The notes under the pieces were generated by a model that worked only from the letters and a program-made list of their open reading frames with translations, did not search any database and was not told the DNA's origin. DNA of 64,000 nt from Paenibacillus sp. FSL R7-0273 (lineage in GTDB: Bacteria > Bacillota > Bacilli > Paenibacillales > Paenibacillaceae): NCBI RefSeq assembly GCF_000758625.1, contig NZ_CP009283.1, positions 2,863,501-2,927,500 on the forward strand, written 5' to 3'. How positions within the stretch are numbered: position 1 is the first letter of the stretch; each line of letters begins with the position of its first letter. This document shows positions 1 through 8,558 of the stretch, in pieces. The position numbers and the translations under genes were made by a program.

Positions 1-1459
1 GCAGGAGGCAGGCCTGGTCGATGCGGATTTTGTGCAGATAGTCGAGGAAATTAGTCTTGATCTGCTGCTTAAACAGCAGGCTCAAATAGCCCGGGGTAAT
101 AAACACCTCATTCGCTACCGTCTCGCGGCTGATGTCCTTATAGTAATTTTCTTCAATGTAAGCAAGGATGGATTCGAACAGCTTGTTTTTGTTCTTTTTG
201 GCATTCAGCAGCTCATTAACTTTGACGGCGGCGGTAAGCAGCTCACTCTTGATACCTTCCGGATCTTCCTTGGAAATACTCTGGATGTTGTCCTGCAGAG
301 TCATGCCGAAATCGTCCATTCCGCCGGCATTTTTCTCGATATACAGCTTATACAGGGCAAAATAAAGCGCAAGCGAGCAGCTGACAATCTGTTCCTTGGA
401 AGATGGAAGGGATGACATGAACGTGGCGAGACTCTCCCGGATGCTGTCCGCGTCGCCGTTCATTACACTCAGCAGCACTGTTTTTTCCTGTAAAATAGGA
501 TAGGACCAGCTTCCGTGCTCAGCCGCCCGGCTATCCTGGGCATTTACAAGCTTGCCCGGACCGAGGGCATAGTGGTCATCCAGTGCGCTTATGGCTGAGC
601 TGTAGGACAGGTTGAGGCTAGGCAGCTGGGTGCCGGTAACGCCGATGCCGACGGAAACGCCGAGCTTGAGATAATTTTTGGCATTGGACTGGAATTCCCC
701 GGCCAGTGCCAGCAGCTCAGAGCTGCCCAGCTCAACAGGCATGTTAAGGATAGCGATGATATCATCCTGATGCTCGAAGCTCAGGCCGATATTCGGCTGG
801 CGCACGGTTTCCTCGCTGATATTTTTGAGCCCGTATTTCAGCAGCTCCAGTTCAAACGCCGTATAGCTCTTCTGCAGGGTATGGAGATTATCCAGCTGCA
901 TGACAAAGACGGCGAAATAGTCATAGGGAAAATAAATTCCGTTAAGCTCCAGGCTGTCCCGGATTTTGTCATAGGAGACCTCCTCGGACAGGACCAGCTG
1001 GCTGAGCGTACGTTCCTTCAGCAGCGGCAGGCTCTCGCGGAAGCCTTCGGTTAACCGCTTCAGATGCGCAGTCTGCCGCTTCTCCTCCAGAATCCCGTTA
1101 ACCACATTGACAATGGTATCGGTAATCTCCTGGCGTCTGCTCGGCTTCAGCAGGTAGTCGGATGCGCCGAGTGCGATCGCTTTTTTGACATAATGAAAAT
1201 CATTATAGCCGCTCATAATCACCGACTTCACATGCGGGAAGTCACGCTTAACCCGCTCAATCAGGGCCAGACCGTCCATCTCCGGCATCCGGATGTCGGC
1301 CAGCAGAATATCCACATGGTGCTTGTGCATCAGCTCAAGGGCTTCCACACCGTCTCCCGCCTCGGCTACAATCTCCACATCATGGCTGGCCCAGTCGATC
1401 AGTGTTCTGATCCCGGTTCTGGCCCGCTCTTCATCGTCGACGATCATTAAGTTAATCAT
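1..1459 (-). CDS. YesN-type AraC response regulator (partial, C-terminus off the left edge)
   Basis: Cytoplasmic response regulator and transcription factor. The N-terminal receiver domain (about residues 1-120) shows the acidic pair in LMIVDDEERAR, the phospho-acceptor Asp in LLADIRMPEMDG and the conserved Lys in DYLLKPS. A long linker follows, then the start of an AraC helix-turn-helix (YYKDISRETVANEVF, then FKQQIKTNFLDYLHKIR). About 486 codons are visible; the family is usually 500-540 aa, so only the second HTH is missing. Its ATG overlaps the stop of the upstream kinase gene by 8 bases (1452-1459), so the two are translationally coupled. In Paenibacillus such pairs usually control a sugar ABC transporter; none lies inside the window. 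The partner kinase is certain, the stimulus unknown. Confidence 0.9.
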   Translation of the reverse strand, partial: MINLMIVDDEERARTGIRTLIDWASHDVEIVAEAGDGVEALELMHKHHVDILLADIRMPEMDGLALIERVKRDFPHVKSVIMSGYNDFHYVKKAIALGASDYLLKPSRRQEITDTIVNVVNGILEEKRQTAHLKRLTEGFRESLPLLKERTLSQLVLSEEVSYDKIRDSLELNGIYFPYDYFAVFVMQLDNLHTLQKSYTAFELELLKYGLKNISEETVRQPNIGLSFEHQDDIIAILNMPVELGSSELLALAGEFQSNAKNYLKLGVSVGIGVTGTQLPSLNLSYSSAISALDDHYALGPGKLVNAQDSRAAEHGSWSYPILQEKTVLLSVMNGDADSIRESLATFMSSLPSSKEQIVSCSLALYFALYKLYIEKNAGGMDDFGMTLQDNIQSISKEDPEGIKSELLTAAVKVNELLNAKKNKNKLFESILAYIEENYYKDISRETVANEVFITPGYLSLLFKQQIKTNFLDYLHKIRIDQACLL

Positions 1460-3266
1460 GGTTCTCCTCCAAGGGTTCTGATGTGACAGGAATGATCAGC
1501 TCTACACGGGTGCCTGACCCGGGTTCACTGGAATACCGGATGTTGAACTGATCCTTATAATACAGGCGGAAACGCTGGATCACATTGGCTACCGCATATC
1601 CGCCGGTGTTCGCGCCGGTGTGAATGTCGTCTTCCTCCTGAACCTCGGTAATCTTCGCAATCGTTGCTTCATCCATGCCGATGCCGTTGTCTTCAATGAC
1701 AAAACGCAGGTACCCGCCGTCCATCGCCCCGGTTATACTGACTGCACCGCCCTCACGCTTGCGCTCAATACCATGGACCAGAGCGTTCTCAATGAACGGC
1801 TGCAGGCTCAGCTTCAGAATGACAAGGTTATCGAGGGCATCCGGAATATCGATCGAATAGCTGAGCTTGTCGCGGAAGCGCATCTGCTGCAGGGACAGGT
1901 AGAGCTGGATCAGCTCTTTTTCTTTGGCTACGCTGGTGAAGCTTTTGCCGCGGTTCAGACTGAGCCGGAACAGCCGGGACAGATTGATGACCATCTCGCT
2001 GATTTTGTCCTGGCCGGCGCTTTCCGCCTCCCAAAAAATCGTATCCAGCATGTTATAGAGAAAATGCGGATTGATCTGCGACTGCAGCGCCTTGAGCTCT
2101 GCTTCCTGTTCCTTGAGCTTCAGGACATACACTTCATCCACCAGAGTCTTGATATTGCCGACCATCGTATTGTAGCCGCGGCTTAACAGGCCAATTTCAT
2201 CCCGGTAGCGCACCTCCACCTTTTCGTCAAAATGCCCGTTCTGGAAACGCCGCATGGAATACAGCAGCTTCTTGATCGGAGCGGTCAGAAAATTGGACAG
2301 CACCAGCATCAGCGGTATGCTCAGCAGCAGGCTCACGAGAATAGCAATGACGACGAACAGCTTGATGGAATTGAGCTCCTTGGTCAGCGTGTCCAGCGGA
2401 ACCGCATAGAGGATCTGCCAGCCTGCGTTGCTCTGAGTGTAGGTCAGCAGCAGCTCTTCCCCGTTCAGGCTGATAATGCGTGAGCCGTCTAGCGCACCGT
2501 TCCCGGCTTTTGGCAGCTGCAGCGGCTCCTTTTCATTGTAAAAAGACTTCCCGGCAGTGAGAAACGGTACGCCGTTCTGATCAAGAATCATGATTCCATG
2601 GGACTCGTCATACAGATCCTTCAGATACCGCTTGCGGATCGTTTCGGTGTTAATACCGACGAAGATCAGCCCGATGTTCCGGCCGTTCAGCGTGCTGCGG
2701 ACAATCCGGCTCATGGCGATTTTTTCATTGCGGTTCACATCGATAAAGACATTATTGGCGGCGTTAAGCGGATACCAGTAGGAGGCGCCGTTAAACTCCA
2801 GGGTCTGCTTATAGACATCGCTGGACACAATCCCGCTGTAGCTGCCAGGACCGCTGCTGTCATCGGTGGCAACCTGATAGAGCGGCTGCTCCTCCTGCCC
2901 GTAAAGGGACAGGTAATCGAAATTGCCGGTAACCAGCATCTGATTCATAATGGCGGACATCGTCCCCGAATAGATTTGTGATTCCAGATCCACGTTGCCG
3001 TCCGGCTCATTCTGCAGCGCATCCTGCACAACAGGGGAGAGGCTGAAGACGGTCACCCAGTCTTTGATGCTTTTCTGCATCTCTATGATATTATTATCGA
3101 TCAGCCGGATCACCGACAGATTGGTCGTGCTGACCTTGTTAACAATCTGTTTTTTGGAGGTATGGAACGAGTACAGCCCGAGAGCCGACGTAATCAGGGT
3201 AATCATCACAACAAACACAATGACAATTTTCGTTTTCAGACTGGTATTAAAAAAAGGTTCAACCAT
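1452..3266 (-). CDS. YesM-type sensor histidine kinase
   Basis: Membrane sensor kinase of 604 aa, partner of the adjoining YesN-type regulator. It has an N-terminal membrane helix (about residues 12-32), a roughly 270-residue extracytoplasmic sensing region, a second helix (about 303-327), a HAMP segment, then the His_kinase domain with the hallmark QSQINPHFLYN, whose His near residue 401 is the phosphorylation site. The C-terminal ATPase domain has the N-box-like FIENALVHGIE and the G box VIEDNGIGMDE near residue 525. The extracytoplasmic part looks like a dCache sensor, which is inference. Start ATG lies about 12 nt after GAGGGGG. Confidence 0.92.
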   Translation of the reverse strand: MVEPFFNTSLKTKIVIVFVVMITLITSALGLYSFHTSKKQIVNKVSTTNLSVIRLIDNNIIEMQKSIKDWVTVFSLSPVVQDALQNEPDGNVDLESQIYSGTMSAIMNQMLVTGNFDYLSLYGQEEQPLYQVATDDSSGPGSYSGIVSSDVYKQTLEFNGASYWYPLNAANNVFIDVNRNEKIAMSRIVRSTLNGRNIGLIFVGINTETIRKRYLKDLYDESHGIMILDQNGVPFLTAGKSFYNEKEPLQLPKAGNGALDGSRIISLNGEELLLTYTQSNAGWQILYAVPLDTLTKELNSIKLFVVIAILVSLLLSIPLMLVLSNFLTAPIKKLLYSMRRFQNGHFDEKVEVRYRDEIGLLSRGYNTMVGNIKTLVDEVYVLKLKEQEAELKALQSQINPHFLYNMLDTIFWEAESAGQDKISEMVINLSRLFRLSLNRGKSFTSVAKEKELIQLYLSLQQMRFRDKLSYSIDIPDALDNLVILKLSLQPFIENALVHGIERKREGGAVSITGAMDGGYLRFVIEDNGIGMDEATIAKITEVQEEDDIHTGANTGGYAVANVIQRFRLYYKDQFNIRYSSEPGSGTRVELIIPVTSEPLEENHD

Positions 3267-3644
3267 GCGCTTGCCATGCCCCCTCTATCTTCATTCCAGT
3301 ATATCGTTCACCCATAGGGAGGACAATCATCCCCGGCTAACATTCGACAATCTTCAACTTTATGCACTTTTTCTCTACTGACAGGGGTTACCTGAGCAGG
3401 GGGCAGGGCGGAGGATAATATGTATTTCCATTGTATTGAGAATGATTATCAACTATAATGGAGCCTATATCTTTGCCAAGCTGGCATTCAGCCTGAATAG
3501 CCAGTCTGCCGCCTGCCCGGCTATTATTTAGCTAATCTTTAGGTTCAGCTTAGGCAGCATTAAGATTGCTGGGGTACAGTTGTAACAAAACCAGCAATCG
3601 GCGTGCTCCGGCTGCCGGGTTGTTAACGGGCCAGGGGGTGGCAG
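3267..3644. other. Intergenic region between the kinase and the AI-2E permease
   Basis: A 378-base gap between divergent genes. It holds the Fur-like promoter at 3431-3459 and, in the leader of the plus-strand gene, a 9-bp hairpin (GATTGCTGG at 3564-3572 with CCAGCAATC at 3591-3599, 18-nt loop). No T-run follows this hairpin, so it is not an obvious terminator. I see no convincing small ORF. Confidence 0.5.
3431..3459 (+). promoter_or_regulatory. SigA-type promoter with a Fur-box-like inverted repeat in the spacer
   Basis: TTGTAT (3431-3436) and TATAAT (3454-3459) are separated by 17 bp. The spacer is almost filled by TTGAGAATGATTATCAA (3436-3452), which matches the Bacillus Fur/PerR-type 7-1-7 repeat TGATAATNATTATCA at all but one position. 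A repressor bound here would block polymerase directly. The transcript would run about 185 nt before the permease ATG at 3645. That this controls the permease is inference. Confidence 0.6.
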
Positions 3645-4739
3645 ATGAAGCAGCTGAACAAATTTCTGACGATAGGTAAGGCAATACTGCTGGTTCTGCT
3701 TATTGTATATGTGGGGTCATTGGTCGATTTTATTTTTGAGCCGTTCAAGTCACTGACGGGCGTTATTCTTATTCCGGTGCTGCTGGCGGTGTTCTTCTAC
3801 TATTTATTGCGGCCGCTGCTGCCGCTGATGGAGCGCTGGAAGATCAAGCGCTGGACACTGAAGCGCACGCAGGCTATTCTGCTGATCTATCTGGTGCTTG
3901 GCGTGCTGTTAATCGGATTTTTTGGCGGGGTTTGGCCTCCGCTGAAATCACAGCTGCTGACACTGGTGCAGAATGCCCCGCAGCTGTTCGATATCGTAAG
4001 CGATAAAATGACAGAGCTGGAGCAGTCAGGCTTCTTCGCCAAGCTGTTTCCCGAGGATTTCAGTCTGCTGTCCCAGTTAAATGATTATTTAAGCCAGGGC
4101 TTTACGCTGCTGACCAGCTATGTTACCGGGTTGTTCTCAGCGATGTCCAATCTGGCCATCATTTTGTTCACATTTCCGATCCTGCTGTTCTATATGCTTA
4201 AGGAGGGGGACAAGTTCGGCAAGGCCTTTGTCCGTATGGTACCCAGGCGTTTCCGGGAGCGGGCACATACGATTACAGGTGAAGTTGATGGCGCACTCAG
4301 CAACTATATTGTGAGCAGAGTCATCGTCAATTTGGCATTGGGCATACTGATGTATCTTGGATTCCTGATGATCGGGCTGCCTTACGCACTCGTATTGACG
4401 CTGATTGCCTTCATTATGAACTTTATTCCTTTTTTCGGAGCGATCATTTCCTCTGTTCCAATTGTGATCATTGGTCTGACAGTCTCACCTATGGTAGGCT
4501 TGTGGTCACTCATCATTATTTTGCTTGCCCAGCAGATTCAGGATAATATAATATCACCGCTGGTTTTTGGCAAAAGCCTCGACATTCATCCGATTACAAC
4601 GACGGTGCTTGTGCTGGGAGTGGGGAATTTCTTCGGAATTATCGGTATGCTGATTATCATTCCTGTGTACATGGTAATCAAGATTATATCCAAGCATACA
4701 TACCAGCTGTTTCTCAAGGAGAAGTGGGAGGGACTGTAG
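3645..4739 (+). CDS. AI-2E family transporter (YtvI/YdbI-like permease)
   Basis: Integral membrane protein of 364 aa, typical of the AI-2E exporter family (PF01594; old name UPF0118). It has an N-terminal pair of helices, the family segment LFYMLKEGDKF, and a C-terminal block of helices with FIMNFIPFFGAIISSVPI and QQIQDNIISPLVFGKSL, both conserved in the family. Members include the E. coli AI-2 exporter TqsA and several Na+/H+ antiporter-like proteins, so the substrate cannot be read from sequence. The ATG follows AGGGGGTGG. It is followed by an Asp23-family gene 29 nt downstream, probably in the same transcript. Confidence 0.88.
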   Translation: MKQLNKFLTIGKAILLVLLIVYVGSLVDFIFEPFKSLTGVILIPVLLAVFFYYLLRPLLPLMERWKIKRWTLKRTQAILLIYLVLGVLLIGFFGGVWPPLKSQLLTLVQNAPQLFDIVSDKMTELEQSGFFAKLFPEDFSLLSQLNDYLSQGFTLLTSYVTGLFSAMSNLAIILFTFPILLFYMLKEGDKFGKAFVRMVPRRFRERAHTITGEVDGALSNYIVSRVIVNLALGILMYLGFLMIGLPYALVLTLIAFIMNFIPFFGAIISSVPIVIIGLTVSPMVGLWSLIIILLAQQIQDNIISPLVFGKSLDIHPITTTVLVLGVGNFFGIIGMLIIIPVYMVIKIISKHTYQLFLKEKWEGL

Positions 4740-4768
4740 GCATTATGAGAGCTGAAGGAGGAAGCAGA

Positions 4769-5116
4769 ATGAATCAACCGGACAAGGACTCGAATTGTGT
4801 AGGAAAGCTGACGGTGTCACAGCAGGTTATATCCAAAATAGCCGGAATGGCTGTCCAGGAGACTGAGGCGGTGCAGGCGCTTGTGGAAGGCAGCACCAAA
4901 CGGAAGAAGCGGGAGGAATTTTACAAGGCGATCAAGGTGAAAATCAGCGGCAGTGAGCTGTCGGTCCAGCTCTTCCCGATTATTACCCTGGGCACACCGC
5001 TTCATCAGCTGGCCCAGCTTCTGCAGCAGAGCATCAAGAGCCGGATTGAAAAGCTGACCGGTCTGCAGGTGACGGATGTAAATGTGACAGTGGTCGGTGT
5101 TGTTGCAGCGCAATAA
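4769..5116 (+). CDS. Asp23/Gls24 family envelope stress response protein
   Basis: Small protein of 115 aa with the single-domain Asp23/Gls24 fold: KLTVSQQVISKIAGMAVQETEAV at the start and the closing TGLQVTDVNVTVVGVV are characteristic. Family members (AmaP-Asp23-GlsB in staphylococci, YqhY and YloU in Bacillus) associate with the membrane or with lipid-synthesis control. The start was set at the ATG behind GAAGGAGGAAG rather than an in-frame start 15 codons upstream that overlaps the permease. The central KRKKREE stretch is unusually basic. Operon with the preceding permease. Confidence 0.82.
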   Translation: MNQPDKDSNCVGKLTVSQQVISKIAGMAVQETEAVQALVEGSTKRKKREEFYKAIKVKISGSELSVQLFPIITLGTPLHQLAQLLQQSIKSRIEKLTGLQVTDVNVTVVGVVAAQ

Positions 5117-5143
5117 TGGCACTGTACATGAAGCAGCGCAAAG

Positions 5144-5187
5144 AAGCGGCAGCTCAAGGGGATGAGAATTCTCCTTGACTGCCGCTT
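5144..5187. terminator. Bidirectional terminator-like hairpin
   Basis: AAGCGGCAG (5144-5152) pairs with CTGCCGCTT (5179-5187), with further CTCAAGG/CTCCTTGA pairing inside. It lies between the convergent Asp23-family gene and the histidine kinase gene and can serve both. Confidence 0.65.
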
Positions 5188-5201
5188 TGCTGTGCTTGGG
5201 G

Positions 5202-6629
5202 TTAGAGGGGAATAGTGATGGTGAACACCGTCACTTCCTGCCTGGATCCGGACAGCTCAAGTGTTCCGCCCATCCGTTCCGTATTCTTCCGCGCGATTGC
5301 CAGTCCCAGGCCTGTCCCGCCGGAGGCTGTTCTTGCCTCATCCCCCCGGACAAAGGGATCAAAGATGGTGGCCTGCAGCTCCTTAGGGATGCCTACACCG
5401 TTATCGGCAATTTCAATGACTACGGCCTCCGGCCTTGTAGCCAGCCCGACCCGTAGTGTCGTACCCGGCGGATTGTAGGATAGCGCATTGGCAATCAGAT
5501 TCTGGACTACACGTGACAGCAGCTCAGGATCGAACTGGGCGTAGACGTCGTGGTCAGGCACCTCAAGCCGCAGGGTGAACTGCTTCTGTTCAATTTCCCC
5601 GTAGGCGCCGGCAATAATCTCCCGCAGGAAATCACCGAGCTCATGACGGCCCATTTTCAGCAGAAAATCCGGAGAATCCGTCTTGAGCAGCTCCATCATA
5701 TTCTGGATCAGCCGGGTGACCTGGAAGGACTTGTTGTAAATGTAGAGTAAATATTTCCGCTGCCGCTCGGCGTCTTCTACCCGGCCTTCATATAGGGCCT
5801 GAGCGTACCCCTGAATACTGGTGATCGGGGTTTTGAGATCATGGGACAAATCCATAATCATCCGTTGCTTACTGTCCTCAGCCCGCTGCTTGGCAATGGT
5901 CGTGCGTTCAATCATATCCGCCATGTAATTGAAGGTCTCGGCCATCTGCTCAAATTCCTTCTCGGCATGGACCGTAAGACGGGTGCTGTAATTTCCCTGA
6001 ATCATTTCCTTGAGTCCCTGGATAATAGTCTTCAGCGGCTTCAGGATACGGCGGGCAACGGAATAGCTGTACGTAACAACAAGCAGCAGAAGCAGCATTG
6101 CGCCAAGCATGATATAGAAGGTCACAGACTGATTGACATGAGACATGAACGGATAGCTGTTAATCGTGATATCGATGCGGTCCCGGGGAAGCTTCAGCAG
6201 CAGCCAGCCCGTGAACCCGTCCTGCTGATAATCTGCCAGGGACACGTAGTAAGCCTGATCCGGATCATTCTCAAGCAATGTATACAGCTGCTCCTCAGTA
6301 TAGCTGTGCGGATCATCCTGTTTACTGCCGATGACCTCGCGGACCGTCTTGCTGCTGTCCAGCACCTCCAGCCAGCCTTCGCTGCGCAGCAGTTTGGCCG
6401 TTTCCGGCCCGCTTTGCGGATTGTCCAGATACCGGCTGGCCTGCGTCTTCAGGTCCGGGTCAGCCAGCTGGTAATCCTGCAGCTTCTGCGCAACATCCAG
6501 CTGCATAAAGGCATAGGTGCCGAATATAATTACGGTCACTGTAAACAGCACAATCAGCAGAAACCGCAGAAAGTCAATGGCCAGCGATGCCTGCAGCGGC
6601 CGCTGCTGTCTAGTTTTCCACAGGCGCAT
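5202..6629 (-). CDS. OmpR-associated sensor histidine kinase
   Basis: Membrane sensor kinase of 475 aa. TM1 is at about residues 22-47 and TM2 at about 172-194, enclosing a roughly 125-residue extracytoplasmic domain. A HAMP domain follows, then HisKA with DLSHDLKTPITSIQGY (phospho-His near residue 262) and a HATPase_c domain with NALSYNPPGTTL, EIADNGVGIP and GGTGLGLAIARKN. Its start overlaps the end of the upstream response regulator gene by 20 bases, so the pair is translationally coupled. The signal is unknown; the architecture resembles VanS/PhoR-like kinases. Confidence 0.92.
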   Translation of the reverse strand: MRLWKTRQQRPLQASLAIDFLRFLLIVLFTVTVIIFGTYAFMQLDVAQKLQDYQLADPDLKTQASRYLDNPQSGPETAKLLRSEGWLEVLDSSKTVREVIGSKQDDPHSYTEEQLYTLLENDPDQAYYVSLADYQQDGFTGWLLLKLPRDRIDITINSYPFMSHVNQSVTFYIMLGAMLLLLLVVTYSYSVARRILKPLKTIIQGLKEMIQGNYSTRLTVHAEKEFEQMAETFNYMADMIERTTIAKQRAEDSKQRMIMDLSHDLKTPITSIQGYAQALYEGRVEDAERQRKYLLYIYNKSFQVTRLIQNMMELLKTDSPDFLLKMGRHELGDFLREIIAGAYGEIEQKQFTLRLEVPDHDVYAQFDPELLSRVVQNLIANALSYNPPGTTLRVGLATRPEAVVIEIADNGVGIPKELQATIFDPFVRGDEARTASGGTGLGLAIARKNTERMGGTLELSGSRQEVTVFTITIPL

Positions 6630-7320
6630 TGATTTTGTACCCCAGTCCGCGGATCGTCTTCAAATATTCCGGCTTTTTGGAATCACGTTCAATTTTCTCA
6701 CGGATGTTGCTGATATGCACCATGATGCTGTTATCCTCGTACATGTAGAAATCCTCCCACACAGCTTCATAAATCCGCTTGCGGGTAAAGACCCGGCCCG
6801 GCTCCTCCATCATCAGCTTAAGGATTTTATACTCGGTAGAGGTCAGCATAACCGGCTCCCCGGATACATACAGCACGCATTCCTTCAGATCCAGAGTCAA
6901 TGCCCCCAGCACAAGCTGCTTCACCTCAGGCTCCGGCGCAAGGACTGGCACATCAAAATGATGGACCCGGCGCAGCAGGGCATTCACTCTCGCCACAACT
7001 TCCAGCGGATTGAAGGGCTTGGCTATGTAGTCGTCGGCACCAAGCTCCAGTCCCAGTATTTTGTCATGATCCTGGCTCTTGGCGGATAAGAACAGGACGG
7101 GAAAGTGATAGGCTCCGCGGATGCTTTTCAGCAGCTGCAGCCCGTCCATCCCCGGCATCATAATATCGAGAATCGCCAGATCGACAGACTGCTCCCGGAT
7201 CAGAAGCTGGGCCTCTAATCCGGATGAAGCGCTTAGAATATGGTAGTCTTTTTCAAGGTAAAGCTGCAGCAATTCAACAATTTCAGGCTCGTCGTCAGCA
7301 ATCAGTATCGTATATATAAT
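6610..7320 (-). CDS. OmpR/PhoB-family response regulator with a probable ATT start codon
   Basis: DNA-binding response regulator, 236 aa if begun at ATT 7320. The receiver has the acidic pair in TILIADDEPEI, phospho-Asp in LAILDIMMPGMDG and Lys in DDYIAKPFNPLEVV; the C-terminal winged helix shows LTSTEYKILKLMM and RGLGYKINA. The frame has no ATG, GTG or TTG upstream of position 7272, and starting at 7272 would delete the first strand and the acidic pair. The frame is closed upstream by TGA at 7324-7326. GGGG at 7327-7330 sits 6 nt before ATT 7320, which is good spacing. The nearby ATG at 7324 is out of frame and reaches a stop after 9 codons. A 2-base change in the TATATATA tract (7311-7318) would restore an ATG start. 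Confidence 0.85.
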   Translation of the reverse strand: MIYTILIADDEPEIVELLQLYLEKDYHILSASSGLEAQLLIREQSVDLAILDIMMPGMDGLQLLKSIRGAYHFPVLFLSAKSQDHDKILGLELGADDYIAKPFNPLEVVARVNALLRRVHHFDVPVLAPEPEVKQLVLGALTLDLKECVLYVSGEPVMLTSTEYKILKLMMEEPGRVFTRKRIYEAVWEDFYMYEDNSIMVHISNIREKIERDSKKPEYLKTIRGLGYKINAPVEN

Positions 7321-7403
7321 CCATCACCCCTGGCCAGTATAGCGGTCTAATCTTTATCTATTCTAAACCAAATCTAAGGTTTGGATAAAGTTTTGGCCGG
7401 CGG

Positions 7404-8255
7404 CTATCCCCCGAGCACTTCTTTTCTCAGTCCCAGCAGCCACTCTGCCGATTGCTTCATGAAAGCCAGCTGATCCTGAGCGCCGAAATGCTCAATGACG
7501 AAGGTGTCATCATAGCCGCTTTGCAGCAGATCCGTAACAAGCTCTTTCATCGGAATGCAGCCGCTCCCGGCAGGGGCCGCATACATTGGACGGCCGTCCG
7601 CCGTCAGCTTAGGCTCCTCCTTAGGGTGAACCTCAAACGTACGGTCCTTACAGTGGACATAGCCGATATGGGGTCTGCAGCGTTTGTAGGCTTCGAGGGC
7701 AGCTTCTCCGCTGTACAAAAAATTCCCGGTATCAAAGAAGCAGGACAGCTCCGGTATTTCCTCTACAAAAGACAGCAGCTGCGCTGTTGTGGCAAACGGT
7801 GCCCTGGAATCATCGAAATCTTCCATCCCTACCCTTATACCCAAAGGCTTGGCTGCTGCGCACATGGCGGCTACGGCCTCTTTCATTAACTGTACACATT
7901 GCTGATGCTCCAATGAAGCCGGGTCCTGCTCATGCTCCTCCAGAAAGCCCGGAATAACCAGCACACGCGAGGCTCCTGCCCGTCCGGCCATAGATAGAAA
8001 GGAGGTGATCTGCTCCTCTCTTACTGCACTGCTGGTGATGTGCCCAAAGTCAAAAAAGCCGTACATGCAGCTTACCGTCAGCCCAGTCTTCGTAAGCAGC
8101 GTCAGGATAGCGTCTTCCTCAGCCTTAAACTGGTCTGCGTCCATCTCCAGCGCGTCAATGCCAAAGCTCTTAACTAGTGTGCAGATTTCCTCCAGGCTCC
8201 GGCCGCTCTGTCCGGCTGCTTCACGGATATGCTCATAGAATACAGATAATTTCAT
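7404..8255 (-). CDS. Sugar phosphate isomerase/epimerase (xylose isomerase-like TIM barrel)
   Basis: Cytoplasmic TIM-barrel protein of 283 aa of the AP_endonuc_2 family (PF01261). Seen: KSFGIDALEMDADQF near the start, VGMEDFDDSR (metal-ligand Glu region), FFDTGNFLYSG, YVHCKDRTFEV and the closing FVIEHFGAQDQ, which together give the usual Glu/Asp/His metal site. Family members isomerise or epimerise inositol derivatives and rare sugars; the exact substrate cannot be told. A weak cre-like sequence lies upstream at 8294-8307. The gene stands alone between the response regulator and the GH16 gene. Confidence 0.8.
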   Translation of the reverse strand: MKLSVFYEHIREAAGQSGRSLEEICTLVKSFGIDALEMDADQFKAEEDAILTLLTKTGLTVSCMYGFFDFGHITSSAVREEQITSFLSMAGRAGASRVLVIPGFLEEHEQDPASLEHQQCVQLMKEAVAAMCAAAKPLGIRVGMEDFDDSRAPFATTAQLLSFVEEIPELSCFFDTGNFLYSGEAALEAYKRCRPHIGYVHCKDRTFEVHPKEEPKLTADGRPMYAAPAGSGCIPMKELVTDLLQSGYDDTFVIEHFGAQDQLAFMKQSAEWLLGLRKEVLGG

Positions 8256-8558
8256 CGCTGCTTCTCCTTGTATGTATGGATTATTTGGTGCGGATTAATC
8301 GCTTTCATGATTTGTGTCAGCTGGCGCTTCGCTAATCTTCTTAAATCTATGCTCCTGCCCGGGCATTGTCAACAAGCCGGGTGGACAGCCTTGCCCGGAT
8401 TCCTGTCATATTGTCGCCGGAAAGGATATAGAATGCAAAGGGGCGGAAATAAAGCGGTTTCGTTAATGCGGAACCTGCTGTTGCAACGATTTCAAAGGCA
8501 CGTTACGCGCGGCGTGTATTGAAATAAGCAGCTATCCGAAAACTTTAGGAGGAATACG
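8256..8558. other. Intergenic region upstream of the GH16 gene
   Basis: 303 bases between divergent genes. ATTAATCGCTTTCA (8294-8307) matches the cre consensus TGWAANCGNTNWCA at 12 of 14 positions and could mediate CcpA control of the isomerase gene. A second, weaker AAAGCGGTTTCG lies near 8450. An open frame at 8268-8522 has no good RBS or recognisable motif and was not called. Confidence 0.35.

Noticed and set aside
1620..2186. Long plus-strand frame inside the YesM kinase gene
   Set aside because: A shadow of the kinase gene in antisense; the kinase has clear domains.
5841..6632. 263-codon plus-strand frame antisense to the OmpR-type kinase
   Set aside because: Shadow frame; high His/Gln content typical of antisense translation of a GC-rich gene.
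8268..8522. Possible 84-aa gene upstream of GH16
   Set aside because: No RBS, rare-looking composition, and it overlaps the presumed control regions of both neighbours.
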